Below are positions 1-6,477 of a stretch of 8,902 bases of DNA, piece by piece. The notes beneath the pieces are model-generated. The model saw only the letters and a program-made list of their open reading frames with translations. It did not search any database and was not told the DNA's origin. The DNA comes from Syntrophales bacterium (GTDB lineage Bacteria > Desulfobacterota > Syntrophia > Syntrophales > UBA2192), in assembly GCA_025454095.1 (NCBI GenBank), contig JALOPC010000094.1:1-8902 (forward strand), read 5' to 3'. Position 1 is the first letter of the stretch. Every line of letters begins with the position of its first letter. The position numbers were made by a program, and so were the translations under genes.

Positions 1-1
1 C

Positions 2-1204
2 GAACTCGTGCCGAAGGAAGGCAGCGCCATCGGGAGCAATATCGACGTCAGGCTCCCGAGCGGGAAGATCGATCTCAACCCCCGCGGAGCCTTCACCGTC
101 GTTGCCGGCGGCAGCCTCTCGGTGCGCATCGACATGGACGCCAACAAGGCCATCCATGTGCACCCGAGCCGTCCGGGCTGGTATATTTTCCGGCCCGTCG
201 TGTTTGTCGACATCGCGTCGGGCTTTCCCGAAGCCATCTGTCCGAAGATCGTCCGCGGCACCATCGACAGCCTGACCCGCAATGCGCAGAATCAGACGAC
301 GGGATTCGTCATGACCCTCGCGGATCACCGCGGGCAGCTGAGCGTCAAGCTGACCGCCGACACGGACATCTTCGGCCCCAACGGCACCTTCGTCGATCCC
401 TCGGCCCTGGCCGTCGGGCAGGAGGTTCGGGTGAGGGGCCGGATGGACGCATCGGGCGCCCTGGTCGCGTCGCTCGTCATCATCGGCGACGTCGTCGATG
501 TGCTCGGGACCGCGACAAGCAGCGTGTCCTCGTCGACCGGCCTGTTCTCCTTCATCCCCTACACGGGCGAGGAGCTTGTCGGGCCCTATGACGTGAGGGT
601 CGATGCAACGAACACGCTCGTCCTGGCGGACTGCGGCACCGCGGTGGGCCCCGGGGCCATCCGGGCCGGCATGGTCGCCCGGGTCTTCGGCAAGCTCGTC
701 AGCAGCGGCTCCTCGGTGGTCCTCCGCGCGGTGGCCGTCATCCTGCGGACGCAGGAGATCAAGGGGGTGATCTCGGCCGTGGGCGAGCCGGGCGTGTTCA
801 CGGTCGCGCTGGACGAAGGCGGGACGGCGGACGTCCTGATGACCGGGTCGACGCCCGTCTACCTGGAAGGGGACGGCACGGTGTCCGCCGACTACCTGAC
901 GCCGGGCCGCCGCGTCCGGGTTCTCGTCGACCCCGCGTCGGGCACCCCGCTCTACACGGCTGTGGCCGTCTACATCGAGGGGCAGAAGATCCAGGGAACC
1001 GTTCAGTCGATCGAGGCAAACGTCCTGCTCGTGGACGGTCTGCTCGTCAGGGTTCCCGCAGGCGCCACGATTCTCGACCTGCGCAACGGCGGCCACCTCG
1101 TCGTGGAGTTCGGAGACATCGCGGCGGGCGACGAAGTCGTCTACTTCGGCCTGAGCGCCGCCGGAGTGGACTACGAGGCCCCTGTGGTCCTCATCGTCGA
1201 CTAG
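2..1204 (+). CDS. DUF4382 / DUF5666-repeat protein, 5' end missing
   Basis: The reading frame is open from the first bases of the window, so this is most likely the C-terminal 400 residues of a longer protein; the GTG at 8 is only the first possible start inside the window. The first 70 or so residues look like the end of a DUF4382 domain (a 'LPSGKIDLNP' strand, a 'DMDANKAIHV' segment, then 'WYIFRPVVFVDI'). Four DUF5666-like beta-rich repeats follow, at about residues 83-162, 165-249, 252-328 and 329-398 counted from the GTG. Each begins with a G-(T/V)-(I/V/A) strand and ends with a V-x-V-x-G/VY-type strand. DUF4382/DUF5666 proteins are usually secreted or lipid-anchored envelope proteins of unknown function, so the missing N terminus probably carries a lipoprotein signal. 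The codon use is GC-rich like the rest of the window. The gene ends in TAG just before a hairpin terminator and converges on the PAS gene. The family assignment comes from pattern memory, not a search. Confidence 0.8.
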   Translation, partial: ELVPKEGSAIGSNIDVRLPSGKIDLNPRGAFTVVAGGSLSVRIDMDANKAIHVHPSRPGWYIFRPVVFVDIASGFPEAICPKIVRGTIDSLTRNAQNQTTGFVMTLADHRGQLSVKLTADTDIFGPNGTFVDPSALAVGQEVRVRGRMDASGALVASLVIIGDVVDVLGTATSSVSSSTGLFSFIPYTGEELVGPYDVRVDATNTLVLADCGTAVGPGAIRAGMVARVFGKLVSSGSSVVLRAVAVILRTQEIKGVISAVGEPGVFTVALDEGGTADVLMTGSTPVYLEGDGTVSADYLTPGRRVRVLVDPASGTPLYTAVAVYIEGQKIQGTVQSIEANVLLVDGLLVRVPAGATILDLRNGGHLVVEFGDIAAGDEVVYFGLSAAGVDYEAPVVLIVD

Positions 1205-1229
1205 GGGGCAAACAGGCAAACCGCAAAAA

Positions 1230-1261
1230 AAAAGAGGCAGGGCCGCGGCCCTGCCTCTTTT
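1230..1261. terminator. Bidirectional intrinsic terminator between convergent genes
   Basis: A perfect 32-base palindrome (arms 1230-1245 and 1246-1261) has a GC-rich core, GAGGCAGGGCC, flanked by A and T tracts. The A run at 1225-1233 gives a nine-base U tract on the minus-strand transcript, so it is strongest for the PAS gene (stop at 1287-1285). The plus strand has only four T's before a G, which is weaker but can still serve the DUF4382 gene. It lies 25 bases after the plus-strand stop and 23 bases after the minus-strand stop. Confidence 0.9.
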
Positions 1262-1284
1262 GCGTCGTGCGATCTGCTGCGGTC

Positions 1285-2283
1285 CTAGCGCACGTCGGCG
1301 AATTTCTGCACCGAGTCGAGAAGCTCCTGGGAGTGGGCGACGGATTTCTTCAGGGCCTCGACGGCCTGCCCCCGCTCGTACATTTCCTTCTGCAGCTCGT
1401 TTCGCAGCCGGTGAATCTCTTCGCGCCGGATCTGCAACTCGCCCTCCATTTCGGAGCGGACGCGGCTGAACTCCCCTTCCTTCTGCTGGAAGAGCGCCGT
1501 CTTGCCGCCCAGGTCCTCCTTCAGCGCGGCGATCTCGGATTCGAGCTCGGCGCTCAGCCGGGTGAACTCGTTTTCCTTCTGCTCGAGGAGCGCCGTCTTG
1601 CCGCCCAGGTCCTCCTTCAGCGCCGCGACCTCGGATTCGAGTCCGGCGCGCTGGCGCGTGAATTCTTCTTCCTTCTGCCGGTGCTCCGCCGACGCGTTTT
1701 CCAGTTCGCTTTTCAAGGACTCGACCTGTCCCACCCGCTCCGAGAGGGCGCCCTCGAGCTCGTGAATCCTGCGCTCCTGGAAGGCCTTGTTGCGCTTGTC
1801 TTCCGTGATGTCCTGCAGAATGCCCAGGACCCCGAGGGTGTTGCCGTCTGCGTCGATGACGGGCTTCCGGATCGCCAGGAAGGTGACCTCGCGGCCGGCC
1901 ACGAGCCGGTCCTCTTCGGCGATCTCCGTCTTGCCGGTCCGGATTACCTCGTGTTCGATGTCGGAGAGCTTGTCCGCCGTGTCGGCGGCAAAGAGGTCGC
2001 GGTCGGACTTTCCCCCCATCTCGCCGGCGCGCATGTCCCAGTCGAGGGAATAGGCTTCGTTGCACAGCACGTAGGTCAGCCCCACATCCTTGAAGAAGAG
2101 CCGCAGCGGCAACGTCCCGACGATGCCCCGGAGACGCGTTTCACTTGCCTGCAACGCATCGAGGGCCCGACGATGCTCCCGATCGGATTCCTCGAGGTCA
2201 TTCACCCGCTGCCACAGTGCGACCATCTCGTGCATGAGGTCCTGGATGGTCCTGAAACGCTCGCTGCTCGCCGCTTCCGTCAT
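1285..2283 (-). CDS. PAS-domain protein with long coiled coil, no output domain
   Basis: The product is 332 residues. The ATG at 2283 was chosen over a longer in-frame extension (to 2550) because it has a strong GGAGGG ribosome site five bases upstream, its own promoter, and the extension runs into the neighbouring gene. Residues 8-50 form a short helix rich in E, L and R. Residues 46-163 are a PAS fold, with 'RLFFKDVGLTYVLCNEAY' in the N-cap region, 'GKSDRDLF' before the central helix, and the typical ending 'DADGNTLGVLGILQDITEDK'. Residues 164-320 are a charged coiled coil with a 32-residue tandem duplication (207-238 and 239-270, plus a partial third copy). There is no HisKA, HATPase, GGDEF, EAL or MCP domain and no membrane segment, so it is a cytoplasmic sensor or scaffold that must act through a partner. 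C74 sits in the PAS domain, but no haem or flavin motif is evident. It is transcribed alone and ends at the 1230-1261 hairpin. The specific signal and partner cannot be read from the sequence. Confidence 0.85.
   Translation of the reverse strand: MTEAASSERFRTIQDLMHEMVALWQRVNDLEESDREHRRALDALQASETRLRGIVGTLPLRLFFKDVGLTYVLCNEAYSLDWDMRAGEMGGKSDRDLFAADTADKLSDIEHEVIRTGKTEIAEEDRLVAGREVTFLAIRKPVIDADGNTLGVLGILQDITEDKRNKAFQERRIHELEGALSERVGQVESLKSELENASAEHRQKEEEFTRQRAGLESEVAALKEDLGGKTALLEQKENEFTRLSAELESEIAALKEDLGGKTALFQQKEGEFSRVRSEMEGELQIRREEIHRLRNELQKEMYERGQAVEALKKSVAHSQELLDSVQKFADVR
1492..1683. repeat. 96-bp tandem duplication in the coiled-coil coding region
   Basis: Two 96-base units (1492-1587 and 1588-1683) both begin GAGCGCCGTCTTGCCGCC and share long identical stretches. 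A degenerate partial third unit precedes them on the plus strand (about 1462-1491). The period is exactly 32 codons, so copies can be gained or lost without a frameshift. In the protein this is the repeated 'ALKEDLGGKTAL' block. Confidence 0.85.
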
Positions 2284-2310
2284 GTCGACCCTCCATCGAT
2301 GTTGTGGGAT

Positions 2311-2368
2311 AAAAAAACAGCGAAGGCTCTCACACGCTGCGTGCGTTATATGAAAAGCCTTCGCTGTT
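2311..2368 (-). terminator. Terminator of the lipid-modification operon
   Basis: A 13-base inverted repeat (2316-2328 AACAGCGAAGGCT with 2356-2368) forms a stem. On the minus strand it is followed directly by seven T's (the A's at 2317-2311). The 27-base loop contains a smaller palindrome, CACGC-T-GCGTG (2333-2343), that could shorten it. It starts about 60 bases after the stop of the NTF2-like lipoprotein gene. The long loop makes this less certain than the other terminators here, and the same bases also hold the PAS-gene promoter. Confidence 0.6.
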
Positions 2369-2373
2369 GTCAA
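2345..2373 (-). promoter_or_regulatory. Sigma70-type promoter of the PAS gene
   Basis: On the minus strand, a perfect -35 box TTGACA (2373-2368), a 17-base spacer and a -10 box TATAAC (2350-2345) are seen. Initiation would fall near 2338, giving a leader of about 55 nt before the ATG at 2283. The -35 lies in the centre of a palindrome and within the 5' arm of the upstream operon's terminator. Confidence 0.75.
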
Positions 2374-2380
2374 CAGCGAA
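2360..2380. promoter_or_regulatory. 21-bp perfect palindrome over the -35 box, candidate operator
   Basis: The arms TTCGCTGTTG and CAACAGCGAA are separated by one base. A third copy of AACAGCGAA lies at 2316-2324, downstream of the predicted start site. Position and symmetry suit a dimeric repressor. Alternatively, in RNA from the upstream operon, this hairpin would compete with the terminator stem for the arm at 2360-2368. No regulator gene is adjacent, so the ligand protein is unknown. Confidence 0.5.
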
Positions 2381-2428
2381 CCAACGGTTGCAACCAAATA
2401 GATGCAACACCTTGTGGGAAAAGATAAT

Positions 2429-3004
2429 TTAGAACTGTTCCTTTGCCCATTGGATGATGGAACCGATGACGGGGGCGCGTTCGAAGACGATGCTCGTGTC
2501 CCAGTAATCGGTGTGGAAGACCACTTTCCCGTCGGGCCCGAATCGGACATGGGACATGCCGACCTGTTCCATGGGGTTGTCCCTGTCGCGCTGGATCGTG
2601 AGCTTCATGACCCAGCGGAAGTAGTAGTTGCCCTCGTGGACGCTCACGTCGGTGATGTCGAAGGTGCACGACACGATGGCTTTCGTGGTCGCCAGGAAGT
2701 AGGTCTCGATGGCCTCAACGCCCTTGACCTCCTTGTAGCCGTCCTTGAAGAAGGCGTCCTTTGCGTAGAGGTTCTTCGTGTCGCGGCGGATGACGTCCTC
2801 GGCAAAGACCTTGTAGTAGTCCCGGAAGGCCGCGATGCCCGCCTTCTCCTCCGCCGAGCCCGGTTTCACGAGAGCCGCCTTCGCCGGGTCCGTGGCGGCC
2901 AGTTCCCTGTAGTAGTTCTCGAGGGTCATGGGTTTTCCGCCCGTGCAGCCCGAAAGGGCGATCGTCGCCGCCAGCAATACGCCGATGTATCGCATGTGCT
3001 TCAT
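2429..3004 (-). CDS. NTF2/SnoaL-like lipoprotein of a CFA-type cluster
   Basis: The product is 191 residues. The signal sequence 'MKHMRYIGVLLAATIALSGC' ends in a lipobox with C20 as the lipidated cysteine, so it is probably membrane-anchored facing the periplasm. The mature part resembles the small cone-shaped NTF2/SnoaL fold: helices at about 50-105 with 'FRDYYKVFAEDVIRRD', then beta strands containing 'YYFRWVMKL' (127-135) and 'VRFGPDGKVVFHTDYWD' (153-169). SnoaL-like proteins of this kind recur beside FAD-oxidoreductase/DUF1365/CFA genes in proteobacteria, usually without a lipobox as far as I recall; their function is not settled. GGAG lies eight bases before the ATG at 3004. It follows the methyltransferase gene by 99 bases and is probably the last gene of the operon. 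No catalytic residues can be assigned, so a binding or chaperone role for a lipid substrate is only a guess. Confidence 0.8.
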   Translation of the reverse strand: MKHMRYIGVLLAATIALSGCTGGKPMTLENYYRELAATDPAKAALVKPGSAEEKAGIAAFRDYYKVFAEDVIRRDTKNLYAKDAFFKDGYKEVKGVEAIETYFLATTKAIVSCTFDITDVSVHEGNYYFRWVMKLTIQRDRDNPMEQVGMSHVRFGPDGKVVFHTDYWDTSIVFERAPVIGSIIQWAKEQF

Positions 3005-3047
3005 GGTGTGTTCTCCGTTCGTTGCAGGTCTAAGGAAGAAGAATCGT

Positions 3048-3101
3048 CCCCCTCACCTCAATCCTCTCCCACGGTGGTGAGAGCAAGATCAGAGGAAGGG
3101 G
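3048..3101. repeat. Degenerate dispersed palindromic repeat
   Basis: This is an imperfect inverted structure: CCCCT (3049-3053) pairs with AGGGG (3097-3101), TCCTCT (3062-3067) with AGAGGA (3091-3096), and alternatively CTCTC with GAGAG. The composition, CCCCTCACCTCAATCCTCTC followed by a G/A-rich arm, resembles the CCCTCACC...CTCTCCC intergenic repeats found in many copies in proteobacterial genomes. It begins three bases after the methyltransferase stop and may act as an mRNA-stabilising hairpin or a weak terminator. Confidence 0.55.
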
Positions 3102-3103
3102 TC

Positions 3104-5080
3104 TCAATATCCGATCTCCGACTTCGTCATCACCATCTGCAGATTGCCCAGGTAGCCCGTCTCGAAGCAGGCCTCGCATCCCGCCAGGTAGTAGACCCAT
3201 TTGCGCTGGAAGCTGCGGTCGAAGCCCAGCGCGGCCACCCGGTCGATCCCCGCCAGGAAAAGCCTGCGCCACTCGCGCAGCGTCCGCGCGTAATCCTTCC
3301 CGATGTTCTCGACGCCCTGCACGTTGAGGCAGGTCTGCTTCGCCAGCGCTTCCATCACGACGGCAAGCGACGGCAGCTCGCCCCCGGGGAAGATGTGCTT
3401 GCGGATCCAGTCGTGGCCCCTGCGGTACTGGTCGTAGCGGCGGTCCGGGATGGAGATGAACTGGAGGGCCATCACGCCGCCGGGCTTGAGGAGACGGTCG
3501 CAGCACTGGAAGAACGTCTCGAAGTAGTTGTGACCCACGGCCTCGAGCATCTCGATGGAGACGATGCGGTCGAAGGGGCCCTTGATCTCGCGGTAGTCGC
3601 GCAGGATGATTTCCGCGCGGTCCTCGATCCCCTCGCGGCGGATCCGCTCGCGGGCGTATTCGTACTGGGCGTCGGAGATGGTGATGCCCGTCAGCCGGCA
3701 GCCCGTTGCCTTCACCGCCTCGACGGCGAAGCTGCCCCACCCGCAGCCGATCTCGAGGACGTGATCGCCGGGGCCGATGGCCGCCTTGCGGATCATGGCC
3801 TGCAGCTTGTTCTTCTGGGCCTGCTCGAGCGTGTCGCTCTCGTTCAGCCAGCGCGCGCAGGAGTAGGTCATGGAGGGGTCCAGGAAGACCTTGAAGAACT
3901 CGTTGCCCAGGTCGTAGTGGGTGATGATGTTTTTCTTGCTGCCGTTGAGCGTGTTCTCCACCATGGGGTAGAGGACCCTGTTGAGCCGGTCGAAGACGGG
4001 CTCGAGACGCTGGTAGCGGCCGAAAAAGGCGTCGCGGTTCCGGACGAACCAGGCCAGCGCCCCCGCCAGATCGGGCGAGTCCCACTCGTCGTCCATGTAG
4101 GACTCCCCGAAGCCGATGTCGCCCCCGATGACGGCTCGCGAGAAAAACCGCCAGTCCCGCACGGTCATCTCCGCGCCCCCCGGCGAGGAGGCGTCGCCGA
4201 AGGTTTTCACGGACCCGTCGGGCAGGGTCATGCGCAGGGCGCCCCGTTCGGCGCGGCCGAAGAGGTCGAAGGCGGTCTTCATGCACGTGCGCTGCACGAG
4301 CGTGGGCGGGTTGGTGCGGATCGTCATGGGGCTCAGCGGCACCGGCTTGTCGTGGTAGGCCAGCTTCTTGCCGAAGGAGAGCTTCGCCGCCTCGTAGAGG
4401 ATGCGGGGCATGGAGAGGTGCGGCGCGACGGGGTGGCGAAAAAACATCCTCGCCTGGCTTGCCGCGGTGAGCGGCTCGGGCGCACCCCGCAGCTGCGCCT
4501 CGAAGACGATCTCGCCCGCCTGCCGGATGTCGATCCGAACGTCGAGTGCGTTTTCGATGTCGGCGAAGGTGAATTCGTAGGTCCCCTCGATGCGGTTGAA
4601 GGGCGAGACGTGGAAGGCCTTCTCGGTGCTGTAGGTGGCCGTGCGATCCCCGCCTGCGCGGCCCGGCGAGCGCAGGATGTAGAGGTGCTTCTCCCCGAAG
4701 GTGTTGTTCACCTCCGCCACGTTGCCCGCGAGGCTCCCGTCGGCGGCGAAGAGCCAGTAGAAGCTCACGGGGTTGAAGACGTAGTGGAAGTAGCGCGGCG
4801 ACGTGACGAGGAACACGCGGGCCACGGCCTCGGCAAAGCCCTCCCTGGCGAGGAACCGGTCGAGCTTCTCCCGGATGGTTCCCGGTCCGTCGTCGAGGTA
4901 GTCCCGGTCGTGGACCGAGGCGGGCCGGAAGCGGTTGTACCCGAAGAAGGGGAGCCTGCGGTCCAGCTCCGGCAGCTCCTCGAGGTCGAAGCCGTAGACG
5001 TACAGGGGGTAGCGGAACCGGTGCTCCCGGGGCTTGCGGCGGCAATGCTCGATGGATCCGTCGTAGAGGTATGCGCTCAT
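3104..5080 (-). CDS. DUF1365-cyclopropane-fatty-acyl-synthase family methyltransferase fusion
   Basis: The product is 658 residues. Residues 1-255 match DUF1365: 'HRFRYPLYVYGFDL' (20-33), 'YFHYVFNPVSFYWLF' (97-111), 'NNTFGEKH' (125-132), 'KAFHVSPFNRIEGTYEF' (154-170). Residues 265-658 match SAM-dependent methyltransferases of the CFA synthase family: 'HYDLGNEFF' (388-396), 'TYSCARW' (405-411), the SAM loop 'VLEIGCGWGS' (441-450), 'MLEAVGHNYF' (511-520), 'DWIRKHIFPGGELPS' (557-571) and 'DYARTL' (596-601). Such enzymes transfer a methylene or methyl group from SAM to cis double bonds of phospholipid acyl chains at the membrane. Against E. coli Cfa (382 residues, recalled), C139, E239, I268 and Y317 correspond to C408, E513, I542 and Y597, while His266 is replaced by Q540. 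The two domains are usually separate adjacent genes; here the frame is continuous. The ATG at 5080 overlaps the upstream stop (ATGA), suggesting translational coupling. A methylated rather than cyclopropane product is possible. Confidence 0.92.
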   Translation of the reverse strand: MSAYLYDGSIEHCRRKPREHRFRYPLYVYGFDLEELPELDRRLPFFGYNRFRPASVHDRDYLDDGPGTIREKLDRFLAREGFAEAVARVFLVTSPRYFHYVFNPVSFYWLFAADGSLAGNVAEVNNTFGEKHLYILRSPGRAGGDRTATYSTEKAFHVSPFNRIEGTYEFTFADIENALDVRIDIRQAGEIVFEAQLRGAPEPLTAASQARMFFRHPVAPHLSMPRILYEAAKLSFGKKLAYHDKPVPLSPMTIRTNPPTLVQRTCMKTAFDLFGRAERGALRMTLPDGSVKTFGDASSPGGAEMTVRDWRFFSRAVIGGDIGFGESYMDDEWDSPDLAGALAWFVRNRDAFFGRYQRLEPVFDRLNRVLYPMVENTLNGSKKNIITHYDLGNEFFKVFLDPSMTYSCARWLNESDTLEQAQKNKLQAMIRKAAIGPGDHVLEIGCGWGSFAVEAVKATGCRLTGITISDAQYEYARERIRREGIEDRAEIILRDYREIKGPFDRIVSIEMLEAVGHNYFETFFQCCDRLLKPGGVMALQFISIPDRRYDQYRRGHDWIRKHIFPGGELPSLAVVMEALAKQTCLNVQGVENIGKDYARTLREWRRLFLAGIDRVAALGFDRSFQRKWVYYLAGCEACFETGYLGNLQMVMTKSEIGY

Positions 5081-6333
5081 AGCTCGATGTCGAAGTTGCG
5101 GGCCATCTCCACGGCGGATCGCGTCCCGTCCTCGTGGAAGCCGAAGCCGAAGTAGGCGCCGCAGAAATAGGTGTTGCGCCGTCCGTTGAGCGAGGGCAGC
5201 TCGGGCTGCGTCGCCATGGATTCGAAGGTGTACATCGGGTGGTGGTAGATCGTCTCGTCGATGACCTCGGAGGCCGCCACGGGCTTCCAGGGGTTGAGGG
5301 TGACGCAGTAGTGCCCGCGCGCGTCGAGGCGCTGCAGGTGGTTCATGTAGTAGGTGACCGTGGCGGGGAACGTCTTGGGGATGGACGGCTCGTGCCGGTA
5401 GTTCCACGAGGCCCAGGCCCTGCGGTTGGCGGGGAGCCACGACGTGTCGCGGTGCAGCACGGTCCGGTTCTCCGAGTACCTCCAGGCGCCCAGCAGGCGC
5501 GCTTCCTCCGGGGAGGGGTCGGCAAGCATGCGGAGGGCCTCGTCGGCGTGCGCCGCGATGACGGCGGCGTCGAAGGTCCGCTCGGCGCCGTCGGCGAGTT
5601 TCAGGGTGACGGCGCGGTCGGTTCTCCGGACGGCCGCGACGGGGCAGTTCGAAAGGACCGTGCCCGTGAAGCCCTTGAGGAAGGCCTTGACGTAGGTCCG
5701 GCTCCCTCCCGGGATGTAGTACCAGGCCGGGTGGTCCCACACGGAGAGCAGGCCGTGGTTCGAGTAGAACCGCGCGAAGGAATCCATGGGGAACTCCATC
5801 GTCCTGGCCTCCGAGGCCGACCAGATGGCCGAGGCCATGGGGACGACGAACTGCTCGACGACGTCCCGCCGGAACCCCTCCCGGCGCGCGTACTCGCCCA
5901 GGGTCAGACCGCCCAGTTTCCCCTGCTCGAAGAGGGCCTGCGTGCGGCTGCAGAATCGCTGGATACCCAGCAGGAAGGCCCAGTAGGAGGGCTTGAAGAG
6001 GTTTTCGCGCTGGGCGAAGAAGCCGTTGAAGCCGAGGCTGCTGTAGTGGAACCCCGTCGCGTTGTCCTGGCAGCTGAAGGACATGTCCGTGGGCGCCGCC
6101 GCGACGCCCAGCTGTTTCAGGAAGGTGCGGAAGAGCGGGTAGGTCCGCTCGTTGTGGACGATGAAGCCCGTGTCCACGGGCAGGCCGGCGTCGGAGCCGC
6201 CCGCGATGACCGCCGTGTTCGTGTGGCCCCCGATGTAGTCGTTCTTCTCGAACAGGGTCACCCGGTGACGGCGCTGCAGCAGGTAGGCCGACAGGATGCC
6301 CGATATGCCGGCGCCGACGACGGCGACGTTCAT
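5077..6333 (-). CDS. FAD-dependent amine-oxidase-like protein (COG2907-like)
   Basis: The product is 418 residues, near full length for this family. The N terminus is an FAD-binding Rossmann motif (VVGAGISG, G7-x-G9-x-x-G12) with E29 at the end of the second strand for the ribose, then 'GGHTNT' (35-40) and 'DTGFIVHNERTYP' (54-66). The C terminus 'CGAYFGFGFHEDGTRSAVEMA' (391-411) closes the flavin site. Proteins of this group sit next to DUF1365 and CFA-like genes across proteobacteria and are thought to oxidise or desaturate acyl chains; a flavin-dependent step of this kind is known in furan fatty acid synthesis of Alphaproteobacteria. The substrate here is inferred from context only. It has no signal peptide or membrane helix, so it is cytoplasmic or membrane-peripheral. 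The start at 6333 gives the canonical N terminus, but no strong ribosome site precedes it. A 144-base gap without an evident gene separates it from the small lipoprotein gene. Confidence 0.9.
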   Translation of the reverse strand: MNVAVVGAGISGILSAYLLQRRHRVTLFEKNDYIGGHTNTAVIAGGSDAGLPVDTGFIVHNERTYPLFRTFLKQLGVAAAPTDMSFSCQDNATGFHYSSLGFNGFFAQRENLFKPSYWAFLLGIQRFCSRTQALFEQGKLGGLTLGEYARREGFRRDVVEQFVVPMASAIWSASEARTMEFPMDSFARFYSNHGLLSVWDHPAWYYIPGGSRTYVKAFLKGFTGTVLSNCPVAAVRRTDRAVTLKLADGAERTFDAAVIAAHADEALRMLADPSPEEARLLGAWRYSENRTVLHRDTSWLPANRRAWASWNYRHEPSIPKTFPATVTYYMNHLQRLDARGHYCVTLNPWKPVAASEVIDETIYHHPMYTFESMATQPELPSLNGRRNTYFCGAYFGFGFHEDGTRSAVEMARNFDIEL

Positions 6334-6477
6334 CCCGGATGCTCAGGACAAGGTCCGTTCAGGCCGGCGGGAGGGCACGGGTCTTCACCTCACGGCTTGA
6401 CGGCCGACGGAACGATGCGGTTCTCCGGATGTCCGGCCCGGGGCGCGCGATGAGCCGATGCAGTCTCCCTGCGTCTT

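Noticed and set aside
2284..2550. N-terminal extension of the PAS gene to 2550
   Set aside because: It would cross the terminator, the promoter and the end of the NTF2-like gene. The added 89 residues are low complexity, and the ATG at 2283 has a much better ribosome site.
3030..5045. 671-codon frame on the minus strand overlapping the methyltransferase
   Set aside because: It is a shifted frame of the same gene with an Arg/Pro-rich product and no recognisable domain.
2402..5155. 917-codon open frame on the plus strand
   Set aside because: It lies antisense to the methyltransferase and NTF2-like genes, which have clear domains and ribosome sites. Its product is a low-complexity E/V/G/D/R/A-rich sequence typical of the mirror frame of GC-rich genes.
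5081..5740. Upstream extension of the DUF1365-CFA frame
   Set aside because: It overlaps the FAD gene in another frame with an Arg/Pro-rich product. The ATG at 5080 overlaps the FAD stop and starts a canonical DUF1365 N terminus.
5134..6453. 439-codon plus-strand frame opposite the FAD oxidoreductase
   Set aside because: It is a mirror-frame artefact with biased composition, opposite a gene with an intact FAD motif.
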